From NCBI RefSeq assembly GCF_032362555.1, contig NC_083516.1, positions 1,079,001-1,143,000 on the forward strand: a DNA stretch of 64,000 nt, written 5' to 3'. The notes under the pieces are model-generated. The model did not search any database and was not told the DNA's origin. It was given only the letters and a program-made list of their open reading frames with translations. Both the position numbers and the translations under genes were made by a program. Position 1 is the stretch's first letter. The number at the start of each line of letters is the position of its first letter. Below are positions 29,901-40,505 of the stretch, piece after piece. Source of the DNA: Amyelois transitella (taxonomy: Eukaryota; Arthropoda; Insecta; Lepidoptera; Pyralidae).

Positions 29901-32900
29901 TTCAGCTGTTCGGCATAATGATAATTGAGATTCAAATAGTGACTGGTCGTTAGCCCATCGCCTAAGTGGAGAATCCCAAGTTTATAAGCCTATCCCTTTT
30001 ACGACATCCATAGGAACGAGATGGAGAGGTAATATTCTTTTTTTTATTGGTACCGAGAACCGCACGGCACCAAATTCATTCTTATTGAATGTACCTAATT
30101 GGTAACTTCCTTCAACCGGCGGTTCGTCATTGCTGGCGCGGTACATTTTACAATACTGTATCATCGGCGAGACACGCAATTGTCATCTCAAGCGAGGCGT
30201 TCTTTGTAGTACTCTCCACTCATAATAAAGTATTTACATCTATATATTGACCCTTATTTCGTTCAGCATACGGTTGAATTTCTAAAATGTTACACGTTCT
30301 GTCCAACGCTAATGGGCTACATTCTCAACTAGTGATTTGGACAAAAATCAAACCACGAACCAAGATAAAGGGCGTCGGGTTTGACAATCGTTCATTTATT
30401 TGTTACTTTAATTTAGTAATGTTCCTTAGCGATCTTTTTTTCTCCGGCGGGCCTTGAGGCCGACAGCTGAAAAGGCATTTCATGATGGAAAACTCGGGGT
30501 GCATTATGTATAGGTTATATAGGCATACACACAACAATTGGTTTGTATAAAAAATCATTCGTGTGTCATCATAATATTGCCGTGTGGTTCTCGGCACCAA
30601 TAGAAAAAAAGAATACGACCACTCCATCTCTTTCCCATGGATGTCGTAAAAGGCGACTAAGGGGTAGGCTTATAAACTTGGTATTCTTCTTTTAGGCGAC
30701 GGGCTAGCAACCAGTCACTATTTGAATCTCAATTCTATCTTAAAGCCAAATAGCTGAACGTGGCCCATCAGTCTTTACAAGACTTGGCTCCGTCTACACC
30801 GCAAGGGATATACACGTGATTAAATGTATGTTTGTATGTATGTTAAAAAATCATTCAAAGTCTAACGTTTCGTTAGTACACTCTGTCACACAGAAAAAAA
30901 ATTCTACTCACCGATGGCTGAGAGCGCGTCCTTGAGCTCCCCGTCTATCTCAGCCTTGATCGCTTGCTCTATGGTGCGCCCCGAGATGTTCTTGTACTCC
31001 TCGAAGATCTGCCGCAGCTGGGCGAAGCTCTCGTGGGCTAAGATCTGAGGACACAATCAGTTATATTGCGCGCCATCTATTTCAATCAATGAGTAACACT
31101 AAAAAAAGCACCTCGATGTGCTTTTTTGGCGGGCAGCTTTTAGTGCCCAAGGCGTTAACTAGATGGCGTTTTATATTTGTAAAATCTGCCATTTGCAATT
31201 TACTTTCTACCTTCCGAATGTACATCAGCAAGCAGTACGCACTCTTTTATTTTAATTCCAAAATATACGGTCCAGTAGACGTGTAGTCAGTCAACATCAT
31301 TGCAGCCTCTTGCTCGGGGCTATACTACTGTTGGTTAGCTAGTAGTTATGGGTGACACTTGAGTTTTCAAATTCAAATAACATACATATAATCACGTCTA
31401 AACTATATCCCTTGAGAAAACAAAATTATTTCCTCTTTTGTACTTTCGTTTATGACAATTGCTTATGTGATATATCTATCTCTGTCACATCTACCTCACT
31501 TCGCTATTCACCTGCATAGGTCGGATTACGCCCCAAGTTCTCGACATTTAGTATTTTTATCCGCAAGCTATGACCACGAACCTCATAGACTTTTGCTAAA
31601 GCTAATCTCTTCACAAACAATTGCTCTTAGAAACCTTTTATTTAGCTACATGGCGTTAAAATAATTTTTAATACCTTATTGAAGACTTCCTCGTCGGTCC
31701 CCCACTTGGCCTCCCCCGCGTCGTACAGCGCCTGCGCAGCCTCCCGCGCGCGCTCCGCGTCCACGCCCGCCTCCTCGTCGCGCGCCCCCTTGTGCGCAGA
31801 CTTTATATCACACAGTGCTATTTTGTTCTTTAATTAGGCCTTGAATAGAGCCGCTCTTAGGTATAGTGTGTAAAAAGGTTTAGTATACTTTTTGTTAAAA
31901 AAATAAAAAAAAAATACAGCAGATATAAAACCTTACAGCAGATTTAAATTTCGAATTCAAGATTATGAAAAAAATATGAAAGAGGAAATACGTGTTCAAC
32001 TTGTTTTTATAGTAGGTATAGAAAACTTACATGTACACATATAGAGCAAATTTATACCATTATGGGTATTAAAATATTGATTTTGAAAAAATTGTTCATT
32101 TATTTAACCAATGGAATATATATTTTATGTCACAAACCGACCATCACAAAACTAATGAGCCCTTATCATGCAACATTGATTGAAATATGTGTTCATACTA
32201 CTATTCGTTTGCAATTAATGTACCTACCTATAATATTCATTGGAAAATAAAAAAAATATATCACCTTCAATAGATGATTTTTTACAATACAATCTCACAA
32301 GATCTAATCATGGAACCTTAAATAACATATGTAAACTTATTGTCTTTATTTGACAACTTATTTACTGTATAGTTTAACAACATAGTTTCTATAAAAAGAG
32401 TATTTACAATAGTATCTTTTAAACCTTTTAACAAACCTGAGAGCCGCACATTCAAGGCCGGTATATGATTCGGCAAAAGCGAAAGAAAAGAAAGTGCTTC
32501 CCTTCACCCCACTACATACAATAGCTTTATTTTGTACATACCTAAAGTAAATTTCAGATTTAGAAAAAGCAGGTATTTTTTTTGTTACATCTGAAACTCA
32601 AATCATTCATTCCACGTATCTTATATCTAAATGTATAATACTGATAGAAAAGTACTTGTTTAGTATAAATTTTTCAAAATTTATGGCAACCATTAGTACT
32701 TTTCTTAAACAGAAACATCGCACACTACATTTATTTAAAAAAAAACTGAATAACCCAATTAAAAAAAAAAGAAAATTACACAAACATACCTACTTAACTA
32801 AATAATAATAAGAAAAGTGCGTGAAATTTATATATAATTAGTGTGCAAAAAGAAATTAAAGGCACAAGCACTGTCCAATAAAATACAAGTAAGTATAACT

Positions 32901-35900
32901 CAGACCGCACGGAGGCCAATTCTGTTAAAAATTAATTTGTCGAACTGTGTGCGATATGGTTCCAATTGGATCTCAATAATTAAACATCAAATTTAAACTA
33001 TGACTGAGTATGATAAATTGAGCGCAACTGAACTATCAGTGTTAAACAATAGTTTAAAACTATAAACACCGAATCGACACAATATTCGTACATATTTTTT
33101 CACAGACTTGACGCCCTGATTAGTAGTTGTTAAAAGCCTTATTCATCATAAACTTTGTTAAGATAATGCCACATACATACATATAATCATGTCTATATCC
33201 CTTGCGGGGAAGACAGAGCGAACAGTCTTGAATGACTGATAAATTTAAAATGTCACATGCAATTATTTTCCTATTTCGTATAGGTAGGTAGGTATGGAAG
33301 GTTTACGAGAACTAGGGGAAGACCGAAAAAGATATTGATGGACGGACAGCGTAAAGGATAGTATGAGTATGAAGGGAGTGACCAGTGAGATGGCAAGTGA
33401 CATAAGTGATTGGAAAAAAAACTAAGTAAGTAGCCGATCCCACGTAACGAGTGCGGAAAATTTAACTGACTGACTGAGGTAGGTTCCTTACTCCGGGTTG
33501 CAATTCAAATTTACATACAATTTTTCTCGCTTGTAATACGGACGAGTAGAAATGTCGATTTTGAGAATGTAAAATGTGGCAATTTATATATGCACCACAA
33601 GGAATTACAAGTTCAATTAACATCAATTGCCGTGTGGTTCCCGGCACCAATACAAAAAAGAATAGGACCACTCCATTTCTCTCCGATTTTTTCGCTTACA
33701 ATAATTTAACACAGAAATTAGTTTCACTACATTCGATTGTAATATAACCTACGACGATCACATTCCACACATAAGAAGGATAAGGAAATAAGGGACTATG
33801 TTGATTGTTAAGTATGCTGCCCGCCCGGTTCCAGGATTTTACATTTCACTACCCAAAGGTTGGCCGGAAGAGATTGCTTAGCGATAAGTCCGCCTTTGCT
33901 CGACGTATTCATAATGTACGTTTCTACTACATATGTATTTTTTCTATGGGCAATAAAGAAAATTTGTATTTGTATAGTTAATGGTGACTTTATAAGGTAT
34001 AAATACTTACTGTGACGATTAGCGTCAGTAGTCTCCGAAAATCGCCGGATGTTTCAGAGCACATGTGCTCAGCTAGCGGACGGTCATACACTGTTGGAAA
34101 ACATAGTATACTAATATTATAAAGCTGAAGAGTTTGTTTGTTTGTTTGAACGCTCTAATCTCAGGAACTACTGGTACGAATTGAAAAATTCTTTTTGCGT
34201 TGAATAGAGCATTTACCGAGGAAGGCTTTAGGCTATTTTACATCACACTGCAACTATGAGGAGCGAAGAAATAATGGAAAATGTGAAAAAAAACGGGGAA
34301 AGTTATTCATCCTTGAAGGCAATCAATGATGCCCGAAATAACTATTCCACGCGGACGAAGTCGCGGGCACAGCTAGTAATTTATATACAACAACCATATA
34401 GTTTGTTCACAGGACATCATTTTTATTTCAATCTAAACACATCATTATGAATCACAACATCGCGGATGCTATAAACAATAATGAGCAATCACATACATAT
34501 CTAAACGCATCAATTAGTCGTCAGCGTATGAATGTGCATCGTGAATGATCAATGACTTAAGCGGAATTATCCGTCGGATGTGAGTACGTTCTGAGAATGT
34601 CATTGCCCTTGGCGACCTAAGAAATACATCTGTAGACATGGAACATGTCATTTGCCTATCATTTGTACTGTACCTTCAAACTAATGGTACTAGACAAAAT
34701 TACTTTTGTAACTTTGGGCAGGAACTAAATGTAGGTCATTTGAAATTCATTCATTTATTTATATAATCACGTCTATATCCCTTGCAGTGTAGACAGAGCC
34801 AGCAGTCTTGAAAGACTGACAGGCCACGTACAATTAGTTGTTAGGCTTAATGATAAAATTGATATTCAAATAGTGACAGGTTGGAAGTCTAGCGCCTAAA
34901 AGAAGAATCTCAAGTATATAAGCCTATCCCTTAACCACTTTTACGACATCCATGGAAAAGAGATGGTGTGGTCCTATTCTTTTTTTTATATTAATATCGA
35001 GAACCACACGACTTTAATAATGACTTACCGGCACGGTAGGTCATTAAAATCGTGTCGTTTTTTGTAATAATTCAAAACAATCATCAGAATCATGCGATAC
35101 TTCTTAGTTGCCGTAAAAAAAATATGTAATTTTTCTTAAGGTATTTGTGGAATTTATTCCAACAAAAAAGTGGAAAGTTATTTTTTGGATAAGGAAGTTA
35201 TAGGAGGAAGTTTGATGGAAGGAAGTTACGGTTTACTCATAAAATCTAATGTCTTCAGTCCAAGGTTGGAGTTTGGAGTTAAAAAAGCCAAGGCAACTTA
35301 CTCATCTCATAGGCATCAACTATAGCGGCTATCTCAGGCTTGGTCCTGGTGCACAGGATCTCCACCAGGGTTTCCTCGTCAGTGCCCATGCCCTCCATGC
35401 AGTGGTGCAGCTCCTTGCACAGGTACTCCTCGGCCGGCCTCATCAGGGCCACGATCACGTCTTCGAAGTGCCCGCCCAGCTCAGATTTCAGGTCTTCGAT
35501 GAGGTCCTAAAAGTAAAAAATATGTACATACATAATGATGGAATGTTGTGATGTGAAAGAAGATATAGTTACAGGAATAGAAAAGGGTATGTTGAGATGG
35601 TTCGGTGATGTGGAGAGGATGAATGAAAGCAGGTTGACTAAGCAGATATACAAGGAGAGTGTGGAGGGAAAGACCGGAGTGGGAAGACCTAAACGAACGT
35701 ATCTTGATCAAATTAAGGACGTCCTGGTAAAGGGTCAAGTCAAAAGTACCCGAAACCGCCGAGCTTGCATGAAGAGAGTTATGAATGTGGATGAAGCGAA
35801 GGAAGTATGCAGAGATCGTGGCAAGTGGAAAGAGGTAGTCTCTGCCTACCCCTTCGGGAAAGAGGCGTGATTTTATGTATGTATGTACATACATATAGGG

Positions 35901-38081
35901 GTAGACAGAACCCACAGTCTTGAAAGACTGAAAGGCCACGTGCCCGATTGTGAGTGATACATAAAATATGCGTGATACATATGATAGCATAGAGAGAGAG
36001 AGGCATAGGTTCAAAGCGAAGCTCGGCCGTATGCGATTACACTTTTCTTTTTAGTTATTTCAATCAGCTTGAGTGCATACTTCGAAGTAGTAGATAAGTA
36101 ATTGTAACGTCGTAAAAGGCGACTAAGGGATAGGCTTATAAACTTGAGATTCTACCATAAGGCGATGGGCTAGCAACCTGTCACTATTTAAATCTCAACC
36201 CCCAACTACCCCCCAAGGGATACAGACGTGATTATATGTATATTTAATTTATAACATTATTGTTATAATTCCTTATCTTCTATCAAAAAATGTATTTTTT
36301 TACAATAAATTTGCATCGCCACATTTCTCTTGCTCATTAAGTGATTTTTTTAAGATTCCGTCTCTATGGATCTTATAAGAAATTTCGTGCGGTTTTCTGA
36401 TATCCTTCATAGATTCACGCGGACGAAGCCTCGAACAACAATAACACCGTCACGGAAACAGTTAAGTATCTATATACATACATAAAATCACGCCTCTTTC
36501 CCGGAGGGGTAGTCACAGACTACCTCTTTCCACTTGCCACGATCTCTGCATACTTCCTTGTTATTATTATAAGATAAGTGTCTATATTATGTAACGTAAT
36601 GACAAAAACCATGAAATGACTCAACTTGATTCACTTCCCATGGTGTGAACTATAGGAGTAAAAAAAAAAAACAATGACTCACAACCTTGATAGCAAATTA
36701 CGGAGTCTACTACTAAGGCTGTTGGCATAGTAAATTATATGTACTCTATTTCATAGGGAATAGTGGTCATTTTGCAATGTTTGAGTAAATTTGTGTGCAG
36801 GTGCCCGTATTCTTTAGTAGATAAATGACGTGTATAATGAATAGCTGTTATGTAACTCAAACAAAGACTTGTTTGTTTATTCGTGAGGTAAATGGTTGTA
36901 AAATATAGTGAAATGGGAAATTATAACAGAATAGGATAGCATTTAAGGTCTCGCTCTAACGGTGAGGGAAAACATCGCGAGGAAACCTGCACATTCAGGA
37001 AACTGGATGTGTAAACATGATGCATCTAATATGGGTTAGATTTACCTGCAAAGGTTGCGGAGGTCAGATGGGAGTCGCTTCGTGTAAAAACTTGTTCACA
37101 GTCTATGGTCAAAGACAAACCTTGGAGGTGATTATATGTTATGTTATGTTTTTATAAAAAATGTAGCAATGCAAGATTAAAATATCATCCTGATAGATCC
37201 TCCTACTCAAGTCACTCTACAGATTTGACAACTCAACAGTCCTTTTATAAATACAATACATTTCTAAATACTCACCCTGCCATACTCATGTGTGAAGACC
37301 TGAGCGATGGCCTGGCGCTGTTGGTTTGAGCGTGATGTCAAGATGTCTATGATAACCTGCTCGTCCGTGCCGAAGCCCTTCATGGCCGCCCGGAGAGTCG
37401 CCGCATCTTCAGCGGCATTGAAGTTAGGAACGCCCACAACTGTTGGTTCACGCTGATGACAAAATAATTTAGAAATTGAAAATTTTGGCTTATATGTCTT
37501 GCATGATGGCACATTTCACTCTTTGGAGCATAAATACAACTCAGGTTCACCAGGCATAACACCAGCCTGGCAGATGATCTTCTCTTTGTGGCGGTCAAGC
37601 TGAAATCATCGTTCCCACTACACATCCAGTTGCCTGAATGTGCAGGTTTCCTCACAATGTTTTCTGTCTCAAACGAATGTGCTGGTCATGTAAAATATTA
37701 CATTTTCAAGTTGCATTTGTGTTATTTTATTAAACAGAAATATTGCTATGAACTGCCTTTTCAAGCTATTTCCTATTTCAAATGTACTCATATTTTTGCT
37801 ACCATTTGTCAGTTTGTTTGTTTGAAGTGAAACCATGTAATAATCATAAATCGTTTAAAGAAAAGGCACATTAATTGATATAGGTATAAGAAGTGTGGCC
37901 AAGTTAGTTAATCGAAAACCGACAAATGGCTACCTGTATTATTCTTCGTCATTCAACATAATTAGTAGTGGTGAATGCCCAGCCCTCCTGTTGCCCTATT
38001 TCTATTATGACATCATCGGGAACCGCCCTGTGCAAAAGAACCTTTACAAATTAATCTATAGGATGTACTTACATGAGACAT
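26848..38081 (-). CDS. AnxB10: Annexin B10-like Ca2+/phospholipid-binding protein
   Basis: Eight coding exons read on the minus strand: 38081-38073, 37452-37276, 35506-35302, 34090-34011, 31788-31675, 31044-30912, one of two alternatives (29309-29128 or 28685-28504), 26904-26848. Phases agree and give 318 residues, like insect annexin B10 (~320). The four annexin repeats show the type II Ca2+ loops [27 protein letters not shown] and MQGLGTNDR or MQGAGTDDK. Other matches are [40 protein letters not shown] and [18 protein letters not shown]. Annexins bind acidic membranes in a Ca2+-dependent way and act in membrane trafficking and repair. The start is inferred: ATG TCT CAT then gtaagt, giving MSH before REPTVVG. 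SINE and LINE insertions lie in most introns. Confidence 0.93.
26905..28503. other. Annexin intron with palindrome and repeat scraps
   Basis: 27040-27200 holds a retroposon end organised as a 27-bp inverted repeat (see 27117-27174). 27950-28085 is an inverted copy of the cactgcagcatt / gacgtcaa interspersed family. The rest is AT-rich without recognisable features. Confidence 0.5.
27117..27174. repeat. Perfect 27-bp inverted repeat (hairpin)
   Basis: Arms tatatccttagcggggtaga... and its exact reverse complement flank a 4-base loop (acca). Both arms are the 3' end of the TATG-tailed retroposon, one in each orientation; only the right arm continues into a TATG tail. Confidence 0.9.
28504..28685 (-). 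CDS. AnxB10: AnxB10 alternative exon A (repeat 4)
   Basis: 182 nt, acceptor cattattttcag, donor gtaagt. Encodes [18 protein letters not shown], loop QGAGTDDK, and [20 protein letters not shown]. Enters after one base of a codon and leaves in phase 0, exactly as exon B; if joined after B the frame shifts and meets TGA 15 codons in. Confidence 0.92.
28686..29127. other. Intron between the two alternative exons
   Basis: 442 bp. 28720-28860 has a tRNA-SINE-like look (ggtcggtagagctgtgagcgg, gggttcgaggccc), but the boxes are weak. Open frames here are not coding. Confidence 0.4.
29128..29309 (-). CDS. AnxB10: AnxB10 alternative exon B (repeat 4)
   Basis: 182 nt, acceptor caactttcag, donor gtatta. 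Encodes [18 protein letters not shown], loop QGLGTNDR, and [20 protein letters not shown]. Same length and phase as exon A and about 70% identical in protein; the Ca2+ loop differs (GLGTND against GAGTDD). The donor is weaker than that of exon A. Confidence 0.92.
29383..29622 (-). mobile_element. Helitron-like element, type 2
   Basis: Minus-oriented, starting TCTATACTAATATTTTAAAG and ending near actgcgcccgcgactccg; the terminal CTAG is degraded (ctaactgcg). Confidence 0.55.
29836..30064 (-). repeat. TATG-tailed short retroposon
   Basis: Minus-oriented copy with a small gap around 29995, 5' end ccgagaaccgcacggcacc at right. Confidence 0.75.
30577..30842 (+). repeat. TATG-tailed short retroposon (full length)
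   Basis: Plus-oriented, from gccgtgtggttctcggcacc to tacacgtgattaaatg and a TATG tail; lies ~70 bp from exon 30912-31044. Confidence 0.8.
30912..31044 (-). CDS. AnxB10: AnxB10 exon, repeat 3 end
   Basis: Acceptor tgtcctcag, donor gtgagt; 133 nt. Encodes [20 protein letters not shown] and [20 protein letters not shown], ending in one spare base that forms valine with either alternative exon. Confidence 0.93.
31675..31788 (-). CDS. AnxB10: AnxB10 exon, repeat 3 start
   Basis: 114 nt, very GC-rich. Encodes [20 protein letters not shown] and [14 protein letters not shown]; donor gtat. Acceptor chosen at cgcacaag before GGGGCG by homology with IVTGVRD in the fly protein. Another AG nine bases upstream (ataaag) would add SAH and keep the frame. 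Confidence 0.88.
31801..34010. other. Annexin intron, mostly AT-rich
   Basis: 31850-33140 is AT-rich without recognised elements. 33176-33245 is a minus 3' scrap of the TATG-tailed family; 33290-33450 is a plus-oriented fragment of the second LINE family (gatggacgg, ggatagtatgag motifs); 33628-33680 is a 5' scrap of the TATG-tailed family; 33930-33980 ends like a gcaataaag retroposon tail. Confidence 0.5.
34011..34090 (-). CDS. AnxB10: AnxB10 exon, repeat 2 end
   Basis: Acceptor ttttccaacag, donor gtaagt; 80 nt. Encodes [20 protein letters not shown] then LTLIVT. Confidence 0.93.
34108..34376 (+). mobile_element. Helitron-like element, type 2
   Basis: From atactaatattataaagctg to gcgggcacagctag before a T; carries the shared gcgcggacgaagtcgcggg end seen in both types. 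Confidence 0.6.
34377..35301. repeat. Annexin intron with TATG-tailed retroposon
   Basis: 34752-35012 is a minus-oriented full-length copy of the TATG-tailed family. The remainder is AT-rich; nothing else recognised. Confidence 0.65.
35302..35506 (-). CDS. AnxB10: AnxB10 exon, repeats 1 end to 2
   Basis: Acceptor tacttttag, donor gtaagt; 205 nt. Encodes [40 protein letters not shown] and [20 protein letters not shown]. Confidence 0.94.
35520..35890 (+). repeat. 5'-truncated LINE copy, same family as 54081
   Basis: Carries the last ~110 codons of the LINE frame with motifs [17 protein letters not shown] and [19 protein letters not shown], then TGA and a TATG tail. The frame is open, so the insertion is young. 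Flanks share tgtacatacata, a possible target duplication. It sits 14-30 bp upstream (minus sense) of an annexin exon's acceptor. Confidence 0.85.
35891..37275. repeat. Annexin intron with retroposon fragments
   Basis: 35900-35945 and 36105-36240 are pieces of the TATG-tailed family (minus and plus). 36472-36560 is a minus LINE 3' end (cgcctctttcccgg). 36955-37115 is a plus family-B SINE body (gaaacctgcacattcagg). No coding sequence. Confidence 0.6.
37276..37452 (-). CDS. AnxB10: AnxB10 exon, repeat 1
   Basis: Acceptor tgtcatcag, donor gtgagt; 177 nt, phase 0 at both ends. Encodes [31 protein letters not shown] and [20 protein letters not shown]. Confidence 0.94.
37453..38072. other. First annexin intron
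   Basis: 37560-37690 carries tracts shared with 3650-3720 and with the family-B SINE (cctgaatgtgcaggtttcctca, minus). The rest is AT-rich without features. Confidence 0.45.
38073..38081 (-). CDS. AnxB10: AnxB10 first coding exon (MSH)
   Basis: A 9-nt coding end: ATG TCT CAT followed by a perfect gtaagt donor, in the phase needed by the next exon. Upstream on the minus strand, from 38082 to about 38200, would be the 5' UTR. A tiny first coding exon is common for annexins, but this one rests on donor strength and phase alone. Confidence 0.65.
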
Positions 38082-38439
38082 TTTTGGCTGTTGACGTAGA
38101 ACGGTGGGAGAAACTTGCGGCAAAGTAGGTCGAACTTTAACACCACTTTTACCGTTGCAAAGTACAAGTTCAACAAATAGTTGATAACGTGGACAATACA
38201 ATTTCACTGTTTTTGAAGCGCAATAGGCTTCGTCGTAAATATACCAATTTGAAAAACTTGCAAACGTCCTCTTCGGTAGAGTTTCAACAACAAACTAAAC
38301 TAAAAAAAAGTTTATGTCAAATCAAATTGTCAATCTGCTGACAAACGTCAATGTCAAATGGTTTTTCTTTATCTCTCCAATAAGGCATAAGAATTTATAC
38401 TAATTCTACCTTTGCTAATGAATAGAAAGAACTGTCTGT
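38082..38439 (-). promoter_or_regulatory. Probable annexin 5' UTR and promoter region
   Basis: Sequence upstream (minus sense) of the inferred start codon. Free of recognised repeats up to 38439. I see no convincing TATA box or initiator; the call rests on position only. Confidence 0.3.
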
Positions 38440-38625
38440 CCGCGGTTATGTATATAAAAAATTATATGTAGTTTTAAACTTAATAGAAAAATATCCAAGG
38501 CCCAGGTCAATCAGAAAAATATCATTTTTCATGGTCTTACCGGGGATCGAACTTATAGTTCAGTTGAGAGACAAAAGAAAACACTACCACTGCGCCCAAC
38601 AGCACTATTGCTTTCTATTATTAAG
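38440..38625 (-). repeat. tRNA-derived SINE (family A)
   Basis: Minus-oriented: body with ccaaggcccaggtcaatcag at left, degraded B box (ggggatcgaac) and A box (ccactgcgccc) at right. Confidence 0.7.
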
Positions 38626-38630
38626 TGTAA

Positions 38631-38835
38631 TCCTACTACTATTATAAAGGCGAAAGTTTGTATGGATGTATGGATGTTTGTTACTCTTTCACGCAAAAAC
38701 TACTGAACCGATTACCATGAAATTTGGTATGTAGGTAGCTGAAGACCCAGAATAACACATAGGCTACTTTTTATCCCAGAGTTCCCGCGGGATTGATAGG
38801 GTTTCCATGCGGACGAAGTCGCGGGCGGCCTCTAG
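38631..38835 (+). mobile_element. Helitron-like element, type 1 (complete)
   Basis: 205 bp from TCCTACTACTATTATAAAGG after an A to GCGGGCGGCCTCTAG before a T. A clean single copy of the unit that forms the array at 8488-9540. Confidence 0.7.
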
Positions 38836-39455
38836 TTATGGATATTATTTTAATGAGTAATTTTAAATGAAATGCATCAGATTTTCTTTACTTATTTATT
38901 TTTTTATAGTACTTTTTATTTTATAGTTAAAACTAAGTAGATGCTTTAAAAATTCAATACTTCATGATTGTCAAAATGTAAAATAAAAATTGATAAACAC
39001 TCCTAAGAAGGATCAAATAATAAGAATTGGAAATTCTCTGGTATTTCATTTACATACACAATTAATATAAAAAAGATTAAGAATAAATTGCTATATTTAC
39101 AAAACATTGTAGATACTTATTTCTATCCTTACGCGAAGATAAACCTAATAAATCGCCAATATAATGAACGGTTTAATGAACACATATCTATATTTACAGT
39201 ATAACCACTGTTATAAATTACACCGACGCACGCGCAGATGTCTAATTTTTGCACGGCGGGAAAATATTTTAGCTGTCAATCCTAACAAAGCGCGCCATTT
39301 GAATCCGCGAATTGAAAACTAACAGGCACTTTGTATAAGCGAACAGTAAAAATTTATTGGATTTTGAGGTCAATTCACTTGTTATAAGGTTGTTATTAAT
39401 TAAAGTTTTCTTTCGGTTTTATTCGGCGGTAGGTAGCGCTATTCTGCGCTGTCGA
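38836..39455. other. AT-rich intergenic spacer
   Basis: No gene or repeat recognised between the Helitron-like element and the poly-T tract at 39460. Confidence 0.4.
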
Positions 39456-39660
39456 ATATTTTTTTTTTTTTTTTGACTATGAGAACATAGTTTGCCTGAG
39501 GGGCATTCACTATTACAGCGGGACGTTTTTAGGCGAGGGCTTGACGCTCCTCCTAACAGCCTTTTCGGCAAAAGCGCGCAAGGGGCTCCCAGTTGGGACG
39601 AACCTCGGCCTATTGACGAGGGGACTTATATAGTGGTTGTACTGTATGTACCTTTTTGCA
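39456..39660 (-). repeat. Poly(A)-tailed retroposon fragment
   Basis: A run of ~18 T at 39456-39474 starts a GC-richer block (aggggcattcac, gcgggacg, ggggctcccagttgggacg). On the minus strand this reads as a 3' end followed by poly(A), unlike the TATG-tailed families. Family not recognised. Confidence 0.45.
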
Positions 39661-40418
39661 CTAAGGCATTCTAATACTACTACCACAGAAATCTGATGAT
39701 TTTAGATACACGTCTTAGAAAGTACACAATTTAATATTAAAATTTTAAATTGTTGGCTGCAAAAATATATGTACCTATGTAATAAGTATGTAATAAGAAT
39801 ACCTAATTTAACTAGCGACCATGGAAACACATATAATTTAAAAATCGCCTATTTTATGTCTAATGAAATTAAATATAAATAAATCCTTGCGTAGATTAAC
39901 TGCATTAAAATGTGCTATTGTACTATTTCAATATATTTTTTTATTAGCTGACCAAGACTTAATTTCAAGAACTTGTATTAGCAATGTTTAGACTTTATTA
40001 ACCAACTTACAAACGTTATGCCAAATTTTATAAGTACAGTAAATGTGGATACAGTTTCGTACGTATTTACTGTACTGATGTTGTCACTGAAGTCATCATA
40101 GGGCTTATTTACAAACGTTGACTAAGGCATAAATCTGCTCTATTCATGAGGTTAACTCAATAGAGCAATAGATAAAGTATGAGACAGTAGATAAGACATA
40201 TGCCTTGTGACACTTTTGTAAATAGCCCCCACAGGTTTGGAGGTACAGTGCCCGGCACGTAAGTAGAACAATTTTTTTTATGATAAAATTGCTACTTCTC
40301 TTCTCCGGAGTGTCAAATTCTAGGTTCTACTTATATGCCGGGTGCTATATTTAAAGCTTGCGTCAGAAAATTGTTGCAATTAATCTACGGGGCAGTCGGT
40401 TCAGCTGGAATTTGACGT
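39661..40418. other. Spacer and probable SPSB3 3' UTR, with fold-backs
   Basis: Contains two small inverted-repeat elements: 40101-40230 (arms gggcttatttacaaa and its imperfect complement, sharing aaggcata) and 40250-40345 (arms gcccggcacgtaagtagaac and its imperfect complement). Otherwise AT-rich. The two fold-backs lie just downstream of the SPSB3 stop codon and could be inside its 3' UTR. Confidence 0.5.
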
Positions 40419-40505
40419 TTACTCGTATACGACTATGCGGTAGTCTCGTTCCACGTTGTCCACGTAGAAACCGTTCATGTACTGGCTGGGGAAAATTTCG
40501 TGCAG
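40419..40505 (-). CDS. SPSB3: SPSB3 last exon
   Basis: Acceptor aatttgcag; encodes LHEIFPSQYMNGFYVDNVER then DYRIVVYE and TAA. Phase 0 fits the upstream exon. The tail is not similar to human SPSB3. Confidence 0.75.
   Translation of the reverse strand: MHEIFPSQYMNGFYVDNVERDYRIVVYE

Noticed and set aside
35481..36014. Minus-strand 177-codon frame
   Set aside because: Antisense of the LINE fragment and retroposon; no coding signature.
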